64,000 bases of DNA from Bin75 sp965200435 (GTDB taxonomy: Bacteria; Nitrospirota; Nitrospiria; Nitrospirales; UBA8639), in assembly GCA_965200435.1 (NCBI GenBank), contig OZ241337.1:1860001-1924000 (forward strand), given 5' to 3'. Made by a program: the position numbers and the translations under genes. The first letter of the stretch is position 1, and the number at the start of each line of letters is the position of its first letter. This document shows positions 9,134-17,179 of this stretch, one piece after another. The notes under the pieces are model-generated. The model was given only the letters and a program-made list of their open reading frames with translations, was not told where the DNA came from and ran no database searches.

Positions 9134-10469
9134 CGTTTCCGACCTCCGGCTTCCCCCCCAGAACCTTGATGCCGAGCAATCCGTTCTCGGAGCCGTTCTG
9201 CTGGAAAACAGTGCACTCAACAAGGCGCTTGAGGTGATTGGCGAAGAAGACTTTCATCGAGGGGCGCACCGGACTATTTTTGCGGGAATGATCGAACTGA
9301 CTGACCGGAATGAAGTGGTTGATCAGATCACGTTGACGGACCTGCTGAAAACCAAAGGCCAATTGGAACAGGTGGGCGGCGCGGCGTACGTGGCGGAATT
9401 GGTGCAGGTGGTTCCCAGTGCTTCGAATATCCGGCACCACTGCAAAATCGTGCGGGAAAAGGCCCTGTTGCGTGGCTTGATCCAAACCGCCACTGAAATC
9501 GTGACGAAAGGATATGACGGACTTGGGGAGTCGGAGGACCTCTTGGAGTATGCGGAACGGGAAATCTTCAAATTGGCCCAAGGTCGTTTGGGGAGATCGT
9601 TCGAATCCATGAAACATGCTGTGATCGACAGCATGGAGTTTGTGGATCGCTTGTATTACCGGAAAGAAAAAATTACGGGTGTGCCGACCGGGTATCAGGC
9701 CATTGACGACGTGACGGCCGGGCTCCAGCCGTCCGATCTCATTATTATTGCCGGTCGCCCGAGTATGGGGAAAACCAGTTTGGCCCTGGGAATAGCCGAA
9801 CATGCCGCGATTCGCGCGAATTTGACCGTGGGAATTTTCAGTTTGGAAATGTCGAAAGTCCAGCTCGTGCTTCGGATGCTCAGTTCCCAGGCAAGCCTGG
9901 ATTCTCATGCCCTGAGGACGGGGCAATTGAATCGTCAGTCAGAGTGGAGTTTGCTCGTTGACGCGGCCAATCGTTTGGCAAGTGCCAAGATTTTCATCGA
10001 CGATTCCGGAGGGCTCACGGTGCAACACATGCGTGGCAAGGCCCGGCGTCTCAAGGCAGAGCACGGCCTGGATCTGTTGATTATCGACTACCTCCAACTC
10101 ATGCAGGGACGCAGTGATTCCGAATCGCGCCAACAAGAAATTTCCGATATCAGCCGGTCGTTGAAAGCCTTGGCCAAGGAATTGGATATCCCGGTGGTGG
10201 CGCTTTCCCAGTTGAGCCGGGCCGTTGAAGCCAGGACGGATAAACGGCCTGTCCTCTCCGATCTCCGGGAATCCGGGGCCATCGAACAGGATGCGGATGT
10301 CGTGATGTTCATTTATCGCGAGGAGGTCTATAATCCGGATACGGAGGAGAAACGAAACATTGCCGATATCTTGATTCGGAAACACCGCAATGGCCCGACA
10401 GGAGACCGGCAACTGACGTTCTTGGATCAGTATGCGAAATTTGCGAATCTTGAGACCCATCACACTTGA
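9120..10469 (+). CDS. dnaB: Replicative DNA helicase DnaB
   Basis: A 449-residue hexameric 5'-3' helicase. The N-terminal DnaG-interacting domain begins with PPQNLDAEQSVLGAVL. The RecA-like C-terminal domain has Walker A GRPSMGKTSLA (about residues 215-225), Walker B LLIIDYLQLM, and the arginine-finger region ending in RKHRNGPTGD. No intein interrupts it. It overlaps hisZ, so translation may be coupled; GTG 9114 is an alternative start two codons upstream. Confidence 0.97.
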   Translation: MLTSDVSDLRLPPQNLDAEQSVLGAVLLENSALNKALEVIGEEDFHRGAHRTIFAGMIELTDRNEVVDQITLTDLLKTKGQLEQVGGAAYVAELVQVVPSASNIRHHCKIVREKALLRGLIQTATEIVTKGYDGLGESEDLLEYAEREIFKLAQGRLGRSFESMKHAVIDSMEFVDRLYYRKEKITGVPTGYQAIDDVTAGLQPSDLIIIAGRPSMGKTSLALGIAEHAAIRANLTVGIFSLEMSKVQLVLRMLSSQASLDSHALRTGQLNRQSEWSLLVDAANRLASAKIFIDDSGGLTVQHMRGKARRLKAEHGLDLLIIDYLQLMQGRSDSESRQQEISDISRSLKALAKELDIPVVALSQLSRAVEARTDKRPVLSDLRESGAIEQDADVVMFIYREEVYNPDTEEKRNIADILIRKHRNGPTGDRQLTFLDQYAKFANLETHHT

Positions 10470-10487
10470 CGCCTTGCTTTGGGGGAC

Positions 10488-12272
10488 ATGATGCCTCGCA
10501 GTCGAACCACAGGTTGGTTTTCTCTGGGATCCGGTCTGCTGCCCGGTGGGTGGCGGGAACGGGTGCTGGTCATGTTTCTCCTGGTGCCTTTGGCGGTGGT
10601 GTCTTGTGCCGCGGTCTCCGACTCCGGTACCCAGCCCGGATTCGTCTCACCGCCACTGCCGTCTCCGGCCTACTATCATTTTTTGGAGGGGTACCTGGCA
10701 GAACTTGCGAATGATGTTCCCAAGGCCGTGTCGGAGTATCGAGCCGCTCTGCAATTCGATCCGAAGTCGGCCTTTCTGCGGGTGCGGCTGGCCTCGGTGC
10801 AATTTTTGTCGGGGAATATGCAGCGAGCCGTGTCCACGCTGGATGAAATCCGGATAAGTCAGATCCTGGATGCGTCCGTGCTGGCTGATATGGCCAAAAT
10901 CTACGCGGGCGGCGGACAATTCGACCGTGCGTTAGGGTTGTATGACGAAGCGATCCGCGTGAATCCCGAGCGTGGGGAGATCTATTTCGACAAGGGAGTT
11001 TTGCTTCTCAATCTCAAACGGCCACAGCAGGCCGAAGCGGTTTTCGTTCAGGGCATTGCTCAGGCCCCGGAGTCGCAGTTTGGCTATTTTTACCGGGGAA
11101 AAGCTCTAGAAGCCCAAGGAAAGGGTACTGAGGCCCGGGAAGCCTACGGCGAGGCGATTACAAGGGAGGCACGGTTCGAGCCGGCGTATCAGGCCTTGCT
11201 CAAGCTGTATGAGTCCGACGGGGACCTTGCGGAAGCCATTCAACTCTACCGGCAGTTCGTGTCGTCGGTGACGCCGCGCGACAATACGTTCCGGAAGGAT
11301 TTTGTCCGGTTTTTGGTGCAACAAAAAGACTACGAGCGCGCCTTGGACGTTCTGGATCAGATGATCGTGGATGATCCCCGGGACGTGAAGATGCAAATCC
11401 AACGGGCGCTGGTCTACGTCGAGATGAACGATCCTCACCGCGCCATTGCGGATTTGAAACAGATTATCCGGGCTCATCCGTCTGAGTTGCGGATTCGTGA
11501 TTATCTGGGATGGTTGTATGAACAAATCGATGACGTGGACGAGGCGATCGACGCGTACCGGACCAATATCGACAGGGATTCGACGTTTTACGATAGTCGG
11601 ATCCACCTGGGAATCCTCCTGTATCGACTCACCCGCTATGATGACGCCGCCCTGCATCTGGTCCGGGCGGTTGGACTGAAACCCGGGAATCCAGAGGCGC
11701 ACCTGTTGCTGGGCTTGAGTTACCTGCAAGCAGAAAAGTTTGAACGGGCGACGTCTGCGTTTGAAAAAGGAGTGGAATATCACCCCAACGATGAAAATTT
11801 GCGGTTTAACCTCGGCGCCGCGTATGACAAGCTCGACCGGTTCCCCGACGTGGTTCGAGAAATGGAAGCGGTGCTGGCCCTCAATCCCGATCATGCCGAC
11901 GCGCTCAATTACCTGGGCTACAGTTACGCAGATCGCGGCATCCATGGGGAAGAAGCCGTGGAATTGACTCGACGCGCCGTCGCGCTCAAGCCGGACAATG
12001 GGGCGTACATCGATAGCTTGGGGTGGGCGTTATTCAAAGTCGGGCGGGTGGCCGAAGCCCTTCGAGAAATTCAGCGAGCGGCTGAACTCGTCAACGATGA
12101 CCCGGTGATTTTTGAACACCTGGGAGAAATTTATCTGACGCAGGAGCATCAAGAGGAGGCCAAGAATGCGTGGCTCCGGGCGCTGGAATTGGATCCTCAC
12201 AATGAGAAATTAATCAAACGGTTTCGTGAAGTGGGTTTTGGGAATCCACCTCATCCGAAAGAGGAGACGTGA
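10488..12272 (+). CDS. TPR-repeat lipoprotein
   Basis: A 594-residue protein with an N-terminal membrane segment (about residues 22-38) ending in a lipobox-like AVVSC, so probably exported and lipidated. The rest is about a dozen tetratricopeptide repeats, recognisable by alternating W/Y, G, A-Y and P spacing such as the repeat ending in AIRVNPERGEIYFD. TPR lipoproteins scaffold cell-envelope assemblies; no partner can be named. It starts 18 bp after dnaB and precedes a pilin gene. ATG 10491 is an alternative start. Codon usage matches the neighbours. Confidence 0.85.
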   Translation: MMPRSRTTGWFSLGSGLLPGGWRERVLVMFLLVPLAVVSCAAVSDSGTQPGFVSPPLPSPAYYHFLEGYLAELANDVPKAVSEYRAALQFDPKSAFLRVRLASVQFLSGNMQRAVSTLDEIRISQILDASVLADMAKIYAGGGQFDRALGLYDEAIRVNPERGEIYFDKGVLLLNLKRPQQAEAVFVQGIAQAPESQFGYFYRGKALEAQGKGTEAREAYGEAITREARFEPAYQALLKLYESDGDLAEAIQLYRQFVSSVTPRDNTFRKDFVRFLVQQKDYERALDVLDQMIVDDPRDVKMQIQRALVYVEMNDPHRAIADLKQIIRAHPSELRIRDYLGWLYEQIDDVDEAIDAYRTNIDRDSTFYDSRIHLGILLYRLTRYDDAALHLVRAVGLKPGNPEAHLLLGLSYLQAEKFERATSAFEKGVEYHPNDENLRFNLGAAYDKLDRFPDVVREMEAVLALNPDHADALNYLGYSYADRGIHGEEAVELTRRAVALKPDNGAYIDSLGWALFKVGRVAEALREIQRAAELVNDDPVIFEHLGEIYLTQEHQEEAKNAWLRALELDPHNEKLIKRFREVGFGNPPHPKEET

Positions 12273-12424
12273 GCGAGGAGACGTTGAAGGACGACCTCCG
12301 AGTGAGCCAAGACATGGACCCCGTCAACCCCGGGTTCTCGGTTCCGTGGGCGTCCTTCAGCGAGTAGACGCCTGAGGCACGAGGTGACGGCTGCATCGTG
12401 GCAGGCATGGTAGAGGAGGAACGT

Positions 12425-12871
12425 ATGGTTCGGACGATTTGCAATCGGCGGGGGTTCAGCTTGGCCGAGTTGATGATCGTGGTGGCCATCATCGGTATTT
12501 TGGCCGTGATTGCCATTCCGAATTTTCTTAGCTATCAGGCGCGGGCTAAACAATCGGAAGCCAAAACCAATCTGGCGGCGATTCATGCCAGCGAGATGGC
12601 CTATTTTGCCGAGAAGAATGCCTACGTCGATGATTTCAACGCGATCGGGTTTGCCGTGACGGGCTCCTCGCAATTGTATTACTATGAGTTGGGCAAGAGC
12701 AGTTCGGGAACGTTACCGTCCGGATGTACGGCTTCGACCCTGGATAAGGTGTCGAAGACGGGGTTTACGGCCGTGGCGACCGCCAATATCGATAGCGACC
12801 CGACCTGTGACGTGTGGACTATTGATGAGAAGAAAACGTTGGTGAACGTCACGAACGACGTTGCCTTATAA
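12425..12871 (+). CDS. Type IV pilin-like protein
   Basis: A 148-residue prepilin with a short basic leader and cleavage site RRG-FSLAELM, where the conserved Glu5 is present, followed by the hydrophobic assembly helix IVVAIIGILAVIAIPNFLSY. The C-terminal part has two cysteines likely to form the pilin D-loop disulfide. It would be processed by prepilin peptidase and built into a type IV pilus or type II secretion pseudopilus; no assembly genes are nearby. The ATG follows GAGGAGGAA at 12414-12422. A 152-bp GC-rich leader with several short inverted segments separates it from the TPR gene; no known riboswitch was recognised there. Confidence 0.88.
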   Translation: MVRTICNRRGFSLAELMIVVAIIGILAVIAIPNFLSYQARAKQSEAKTNLAAIHASEMAYFAEKNAYVDDFNAIGFAVTGSSQLYYYELGKSSSGTLPSGCTASTLDKVSKTGFTAVATANIDSDPTCDVWTIDEKKTLVNVTNDVAL

Positions 12872-12977
12872 AGTCTTTCTGTCTCTTGAAAAAGGACGGC
12901 CTGAGGAGCGAGGGAACGGCATTCGAACCGCTGGTCCATCGTCGTGTACTTGTTTTCCTCCTGCATTGGTAATATCC

Positions 12978-13007
12978 TTGACTCTCTTCCAGAAGGTCTG
13001 TTATAAG
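12978..13007 (+). promoter_or_regulatory. Candidate sigma-70 promoter of the hopanoid genes
   Basis: TTGACT at 12978-12983, an 18-bp spacer and TATAAG at 13002-13007. It lies in the 243-bp gap between the pilin gene and shc, giving a leader of about 100 nt before ATG 13115. Assigned by eye only. Confidence 0.45.
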
Positions 13008-13114
13008 CCGCGAATCCTCCGATTGTAGGGTAGCATGACTGATGTTTCCGGTCGTTGGCCCTGCACACATCTTTTGATGCTCGATGCGCTTTGTCGATAC
13101 ACATTAGTTTAGAT

Positions 13115-15277
13115 ATGGATTTTCTTATGGATTTTCTGGGACGGCTGTCCGAGCGTCTTTTCCCCTCTGTCCCCCATCAGGCCCAATCCCGTTATCAGAA
13201 TTTACGCAACCCTTCCCGGATTGCGTCAAATACCCCAGACGTGGAGAGGGAACGGGAGGTCATTCAGGCCCGCTCCGACGACCCCTCCGCCGTTGGACAT
13301 ATGGAAGCCGTAGAAGAGGCCTTGTCGCGGAGTACAGGGTGGCTTCTCGAACAACAGCATCCTGAAGAGGGCTATTGGGTTCAGGAATTGGAGGCGGATA
13401 CGACGTTGACCTCGGAGTATATCATGTTGCGCCGGTATATCGATGCCGTCGATAAAGAGCGGGAAGCCAGAATGGTTCGTTATCTTCAACGGACCCAACT
13501 CGAAGACGGCGGGTGGCCGATTTATACCGGAGCCCCCATGGACGTCAGCGCCTCGGTCAAGGCCTACTTTGCCTTGAAATTGGCCGGGGTCCCACAGGAT
13601 GATCCGGTGATGCGTCGCGCTCGAGAAGCCATCCTGGCACGAGGCGGCGTCGTGTCAGCCAACGTGTTTACGAAAATTGTGTTGGCCCTGTTTGGACAAT
13701 ACGAATGGGTCGGGCTTCCGAGTATGCCTCCCGAGATCGTGCTGGCACCTAAAAAATTTGCGTTTAACGTGTATGCGATCTCGTATTGGGCCAGAGCTGT
13801 CGTCGTTCCCCTGCTGATTGTGTTTGCCGTTCGCCGGGAATGCCGGATTCCCGAGGAACAAGGCATTGCAGAGTTATTCTGTACGCCCAGGGATCAAATC
13901 AACTACCGGCATGCCCAGCCGTTTGAAAAAGATTCCAGACTCATCAGTTGGCGGAATTTTTTTATATGGGTCGATAGGGCTCTCAAGGTCTACGAAAAAT
14001 ATCCTCTTCGTTTCGTACGGAAAAACGCGATCAAGAAAGCCGAAGCCTGGTTGCTGGATCATATGCAGGGTGAAGGGGGGCTTGGGGCCATTTATCCGGC
14101 CATGGCCAATTCGATCTTTGCCTTGCTGTCTCTCGGGTACCCCGTGACGCATCCGCTCATTCAACAGGCCCTTCGTGAGATCGAGGCCTTGGAAATTGAA
14201 ACACCGGCCTCGGCCGATGGACCGTCCACACTTCACATGCAGCCGTGTCATTCTCCCATTTGGGATACGGCGTTAACCATCAATGCGTTCGTGGAACGAG
14301 GCCTCCCCGTTGACCATGCTGCGCTGTCGCACGCCGCTTCCTGGCTGCGCGCTCGACAAACGCACAAGGTGGGGGATTGGATCGTGTCTTCTCCCTCGGC
14401 CACGCCCGGCGGATGGCATTTTCAGTTTGAAAATGAGTTGTATCCCGACGTCGATGATACGGCCACCGTCCTGATCGCCTTGGCGAAACTGTCGCCTCTT
14501 CAGCCCGCCGAGCAGGATGAGACCATTCAGCGGGGTCTGAAATGGGTGTTGGCCATGCAAAGCTCTAACGGAGGGTGGGGCGCGTATGATCGGGATAATG
14601 ACCAACTGATTTTCAACAAGATTCCCTTTGCGGATCATCAGGCGTTGCTCGATCCTCCTACGGCTGATCTCACGGGTCGCTGTCTGGAGATGCTTGGCAC
14701 TCTGGGATATGACCGGTCCCACCCTGCCGTGGCCCCGGCACTTGCGTTTCTTCGACAAGAGCAGGAAGCCGACGGCAGTTGGTATGGGCGATGGGGAGTC
14801 AATTACCTCTATGGGACCTGCTGTGTCATGGCCGGTCTTCAAGCCATTGGAGAGGACATGTCCGCTCCATGGATTCAACGCGCCGTCGCTTGGGTTGAAT
14901 CCAAGCAAAACGTGGACGGCGGATGGGGAGAATCCTGCTTGTCGTACGCCGACCCGGCGTGGGCCGGCAAGGGTGACAGCGTCTCCTCACAAACGGCATG
15001 GGCCCTCATGACCTTATTGGCCGCAGGGCAGTCCGAGTCGTTGAGCGTCGCGCGAGGAATAAACTTTTTGCTTCGCCATCAACTGGATAACGGCACGTGG
15101 TTCGAGCCGCTCCATACCGGCACCGGGTTCCCCCGGGTGTTTTATCTTCGTTATCATGGCTACAGCAAATATTTCCCCATGTGGGCGCTGGCCATGTATC
15201 GTAACGTTCGGATGCATGGGGCGACGCAAGCCGAAGCCTTGCAACGCGTCGCGCAAGCAGCCAGGCAGCGGCACTAA
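13115..15277 (+). CDS. shc: Squalene-hopene cyclase
   Basis: A 720-residue prokaryotic triterpene cyclase (HpnF) that folds squalene into hopene on the inner membrane. It has the catalytic acid motif DVDDTA (about residues 445-450), several QW repeats such as QLEDGGWP, QSSNGGWGAYD and QNVDGGWGE, and the C-terminal YRYHxYxxYFPxxALxxY-type segment. The family is normally 630-720 residues; the extra length is an N-terminal low-homology stretch. ATG 13115 was chosen; ATG 13127 is possible. The TAA stop is shared with the left end of a 144-bp repeat. It heads the row hpnG, hpnM, dxs, ispG. Confidence 0.95.
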   Translation: MDFLMDFLGRLSERLFPSVPHQAQSRYQNLRNPSRIASNTPDVEREREVIQARSDDPSAVGHMEAVEEALSRSTGWLLEQQHPEEGYWVQELEADTTLTSEYIMLRRYIDAVDKEREARMVRYLQRTQLEDGGWPIYTGAPMDVSASVKAYFALKLAGVPQDDPVMRRAREAILARGGVVSANVFTKIVLALFGQYEWVGLPSMPPEIVLAPKKFAFNVYAISYWARAVVVPLLIVFAVRRECRIPEEQGIAELFCTPRDQINYRHAQPFEKDSRLISWRNFFIWVDRALKVYEKYPLRFVRKNAIKKAEAWLLDHMQGEGGLGAIYPAMANSIFALLSLGYPVTHPLIQQALREIEALEIETPASADGPSTLHMQPCHSPIWDTALTINAFVERGLPVDHAALSHAASWLRARQTHKVGDWIVSSPSATPGGWHFQFENELYPDVDDTATVLIALAKLSPLQPAEQDETIQRGLKWVLAMQSSNGGWGAYDRDNDQLIFNKIPFADHQALLDPPTADLTGRCLEMLGTLGYDRSHPAVAPALAFLRQEQEADGSWYGRWGVNYLYGTCCVMAGLQAIGEDMSAPWIQRAVAWVESKQNVDGGWGESCLSYADPAWAGKGDSVSSQTAWALMTLLAAGQSESLSVARGINFLLRHQLDNGTWFEPLHTGTGFPRVFYLRYHGYSKYFPMWALAMYRNVRMHGATQAEALQRVAQAARQRH

Positions 15278-15422
15278 GGAACCTCTGATTTCGTGTGATA
15301 GCGTGATGCAGGGCAAGGCGTCCCGGAGCGAAACCCGAAGCGTATCATCGAGATAGGTGAGGGTTGAGCGAGGACACAACGCAGCCATGCGCCCGATAGT
15401 GCACTAAATCAGAGGTTCCCTA
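15275..15422 (+). repeat. 144-bp palindromic repeat, copy 1 (stop codon of shc)
   Basis: TA-AGGAACCTCTGATT at the left and AATCAGAGGTTCCC-TA at the right frame a 144-bp core whose two arms are imperfectly self-complementary almost to the centre. Outer TA dinucleotides are at 15275-15276 and 15421-15422. The left TA plus the first A of the element form the TAA stop of shc. Four more copies are present in the window. Confidence 0.85.
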
Positions 15423-15536
15423 ACCCCTGCTTGCCACACTGATTGGCGTTATCTTTTCTCACTTCACGGGTGTTCCCTGGAAAATATTGCCGTCTTTGCC
15501 GCGACTCCTTGGGAGTTTAACGCCATTGCACGCGCG

Positions 15537-16238
15537 TTGCCCGGGAGTCGGGTCGATCGGGTGGATGGGGTCAAATGGCGTTGGTGGACGAATGCTTCCT
15601 GTTTTGTCGCTGTCATCCAGACCGGTATGGGATTGGTGAAAGCTCAAGCGGCGTGTGAAGCGATTTTCGATAAGAGACCTTGGAGCGTGTTTATCGCGTC
15701 AGGATTTGCCGGTGCCTTGGTTTCTTCCCAAATCGGCGATTTGGTGATCCCCGAGCAGGTGGTCTGTCAGGACCCGAGTGTTACGGGTTCTGCCTCACTT
15801 GTCTGTAGTGCCGTGTATCGACAAAAAGCTCGACACCTGGCACAATTATCAGAGAACACGGTTCTATCCGGACGGTTGGTCACGGTAGCGAATATTGTGT
15901 GGTTGGCCAGAGACAAGCAGACCATAGGCCGGGCTTTTGAGGCGAGCAGTCTGGATATGGAAAGTGCGGTAATCGGGGCGATGGCTGCCCGGCAGGGCAT
16001 GCCGTTCTTCGTCGTCCGGTCGGTTTCAGATCGTGTGGAGGAAGATTTACCGCTCGACCTCAATCTGTTTTGCCGGGCGGGTACGTTCTTTCGAGGGGTG
16101 TGGACTGTTGCCACAACCCCGGGCATATGGCCGGGGTTTCATCGACTGTACCGGCAAAAAAATGTGGCCTCTGCACGGCTGACGCAGTTCTTCGAGGCCT
16201 TCTTCTCGATGACGGACAAGCAGCGTGTGATTCATTGA
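15537..16238 (+). CDS. hpnG: Hopanoid-associated phosphorylase HpnG, start uncertain
   Basis: A nucleoside phosphorylase-fold protein, 233 residues from TTG 15537. HpnG converts adenosylhopane, made by HpnH, to ribosylhopane (or its phosphate) in C35 hopanoid side-chain synthesis. SGFAGAL and SLDMESAVIGAMA are the phosphorylase phosphate- and nucleoside-site signatures. Family-like sequence (AVFAATPWEFNAIARAL) continues in frame upstream of the TTG to about 15487, but no ATG, GTG or TTG precedes it. The true start may be a rare codon such as CTG 15478 or ATT 15487, or the start region may have been altered by the repeat ending 64 bp upstream of that point. Confidence 0.8.
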   Translation: MPGSRVDRVDGVKWRWWTNASCFVAVIQTGMGLVKAQAACEAIFDKRPWSVFIASGFAGALVSSQIGDLVIPEQVVCQDPSVTGSASLVCSAVYRQKARHLAQLSENTVLSGRLVTVANIVWLARDKQTIGRAFEASSLDMESAVIGAMAARQGMPFFVVRSVSDRVEEDLPLDLNLFCRAGTFFRGVWTVATTPGIWPGFHRLYRQKNVASARLTQFFEAFFSMTDKQRVIH

Positions 16239-16304
16239 TGACCCCCTCTCTTTGTGGAAACGTGAGAAAAAAGCGTGTCGGCGTTGCTAAGAAAGGAAAT
16301 GGTT

Positions 16305-16955
16305 ATGCCTCAGCTATCTTCAGGAATTGCAAGAACGGTTAACGTACGAGCTCAGACTCTGATCGGTGCCTTGATTCTTGGGCTGACGTTCTTTGGATTT
16401 TCTTCGCACCTGTCAGCGGAGACGGGCTCTCCCACTGAGGCGATGAAAGGGACCATCGATCAGGTCTTGAAGGTTTTGAGAGATGAGGCCCTCGCGGCAC
16501 CGGACAGAGCCCAGGAACGTTTGGAAATACTGGAAGACATCATCGAACAGCGTTTCGACTATACGGAAATGGGAAAAAGAACATTGGGAAGGCGTTGGCA
16601 GCAATTAAGCAAAGCCGAACGGGAAGAATTTGTGGTCCTTTTTCAGCGATTTCTCTCCAAAACCTATGCCAGCAACGTTGATAGCTATTCCGGCGGACAG
16701 GTGCAATATCTCAAAGAACGGCGAAAAGGAGATTTTGCCGAGGTTCAAACAGTGGTGACCGCCGAAGAGTCCACCCTTTCCATCTATTATCGTTTGCTGA
16801 AGAGTTCGAATGCCTGGAAGGTGTATGACGTGGTCATGGACGGCGTCAGTGTGGTCAAAAATTTTCAGAGTCAATTCGGACGGATCATCGAATCCGAGTC
16901 GGTTGAAGGGCTTCTTGAGAAATTGCGAACCAAGACCGCTCGGTCCAAATCTTAG
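16305..16955 (+). CDS. hpnM: HpnM, MlaC/Ttg2D-family periplasmic lipid-binding protein
   Basis: A 216-residue protein with an N-terminal signal sequence ending around SSHLSAE, then the MlaC fold (DYTEMGKRTLGRRWQQLS; FVVLFQRFLSKTYA; YDVVMDGVSVVKNFQSQF). MlaC proteins ferry phospholipids across the periplasm; the version encoded in hopanoid loci is called HpnM and is thought to take part in hopanoid transport. ATG 16305 is preceded by GAAAGGA at 16291-16297, which decides the start over an upstream GTG. It begins 67 bp after hpnG. Confidence 0.88.
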   Translation: MPQLSSGIARTVNVRAQTLIGALILGLTFFGFSSHLSAETGSPTEAMKGTIDQVLKVLRDEALAAPDRAQERLEILEDIIEQRFDYTEMGKRTLGRRWQQLSKAEREEFVVLFQRFLSKTYASNVDSYSGGQVQYLKERRKGDFAEVQTVVTAEESTLSIYYRLLKSSNAWKVYDVVMDGVSVVKNFQSQFGRIIESESVEGLLEKLRTKTARSKS

Positions 16956-17143
16956 GCCATCCCGCAGATAACCTGCGTCATCGATCTTTTCCCCATTCAA
17001 CGGGATGCCCGCTCGCAAGGAGACCGGAGGGGGACTGGTCCGGTTAACTTGACAAAATATAAATGATAGATCTTGACAGCGTGCCCTGATTTTGTGAAAG
17101 TACCGAGGTATGTCTGTGGCTTTTCTCTAGGGTGGAGAAAAGG

Positions 17144-17152
17144 TGATATCAT
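17144..17152 (+). promoter_or_regulatory. Candidate extended -10 promoter for dxs-ispG
   Basis: TGATATCAT at 17144-17152 is an extended -10 (TGn plus TATCAT) with no clear -35. It follows an 8-bp hairpin (CTTTTCTC 17120-17127 with GAGAAAAG 17135-17142). A transcript would start about 20 nt before the dxs start, near the AAGGAGG at 17163. The remaining 224-bp gap after hpnM holds no gene; TTGACA occurs at 17049 and 17073 without a good -10. Confidence 0.35.
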
Positions 17153-17179
17153 GTTGTACTCGGAAGGAGGATAGGGGGT

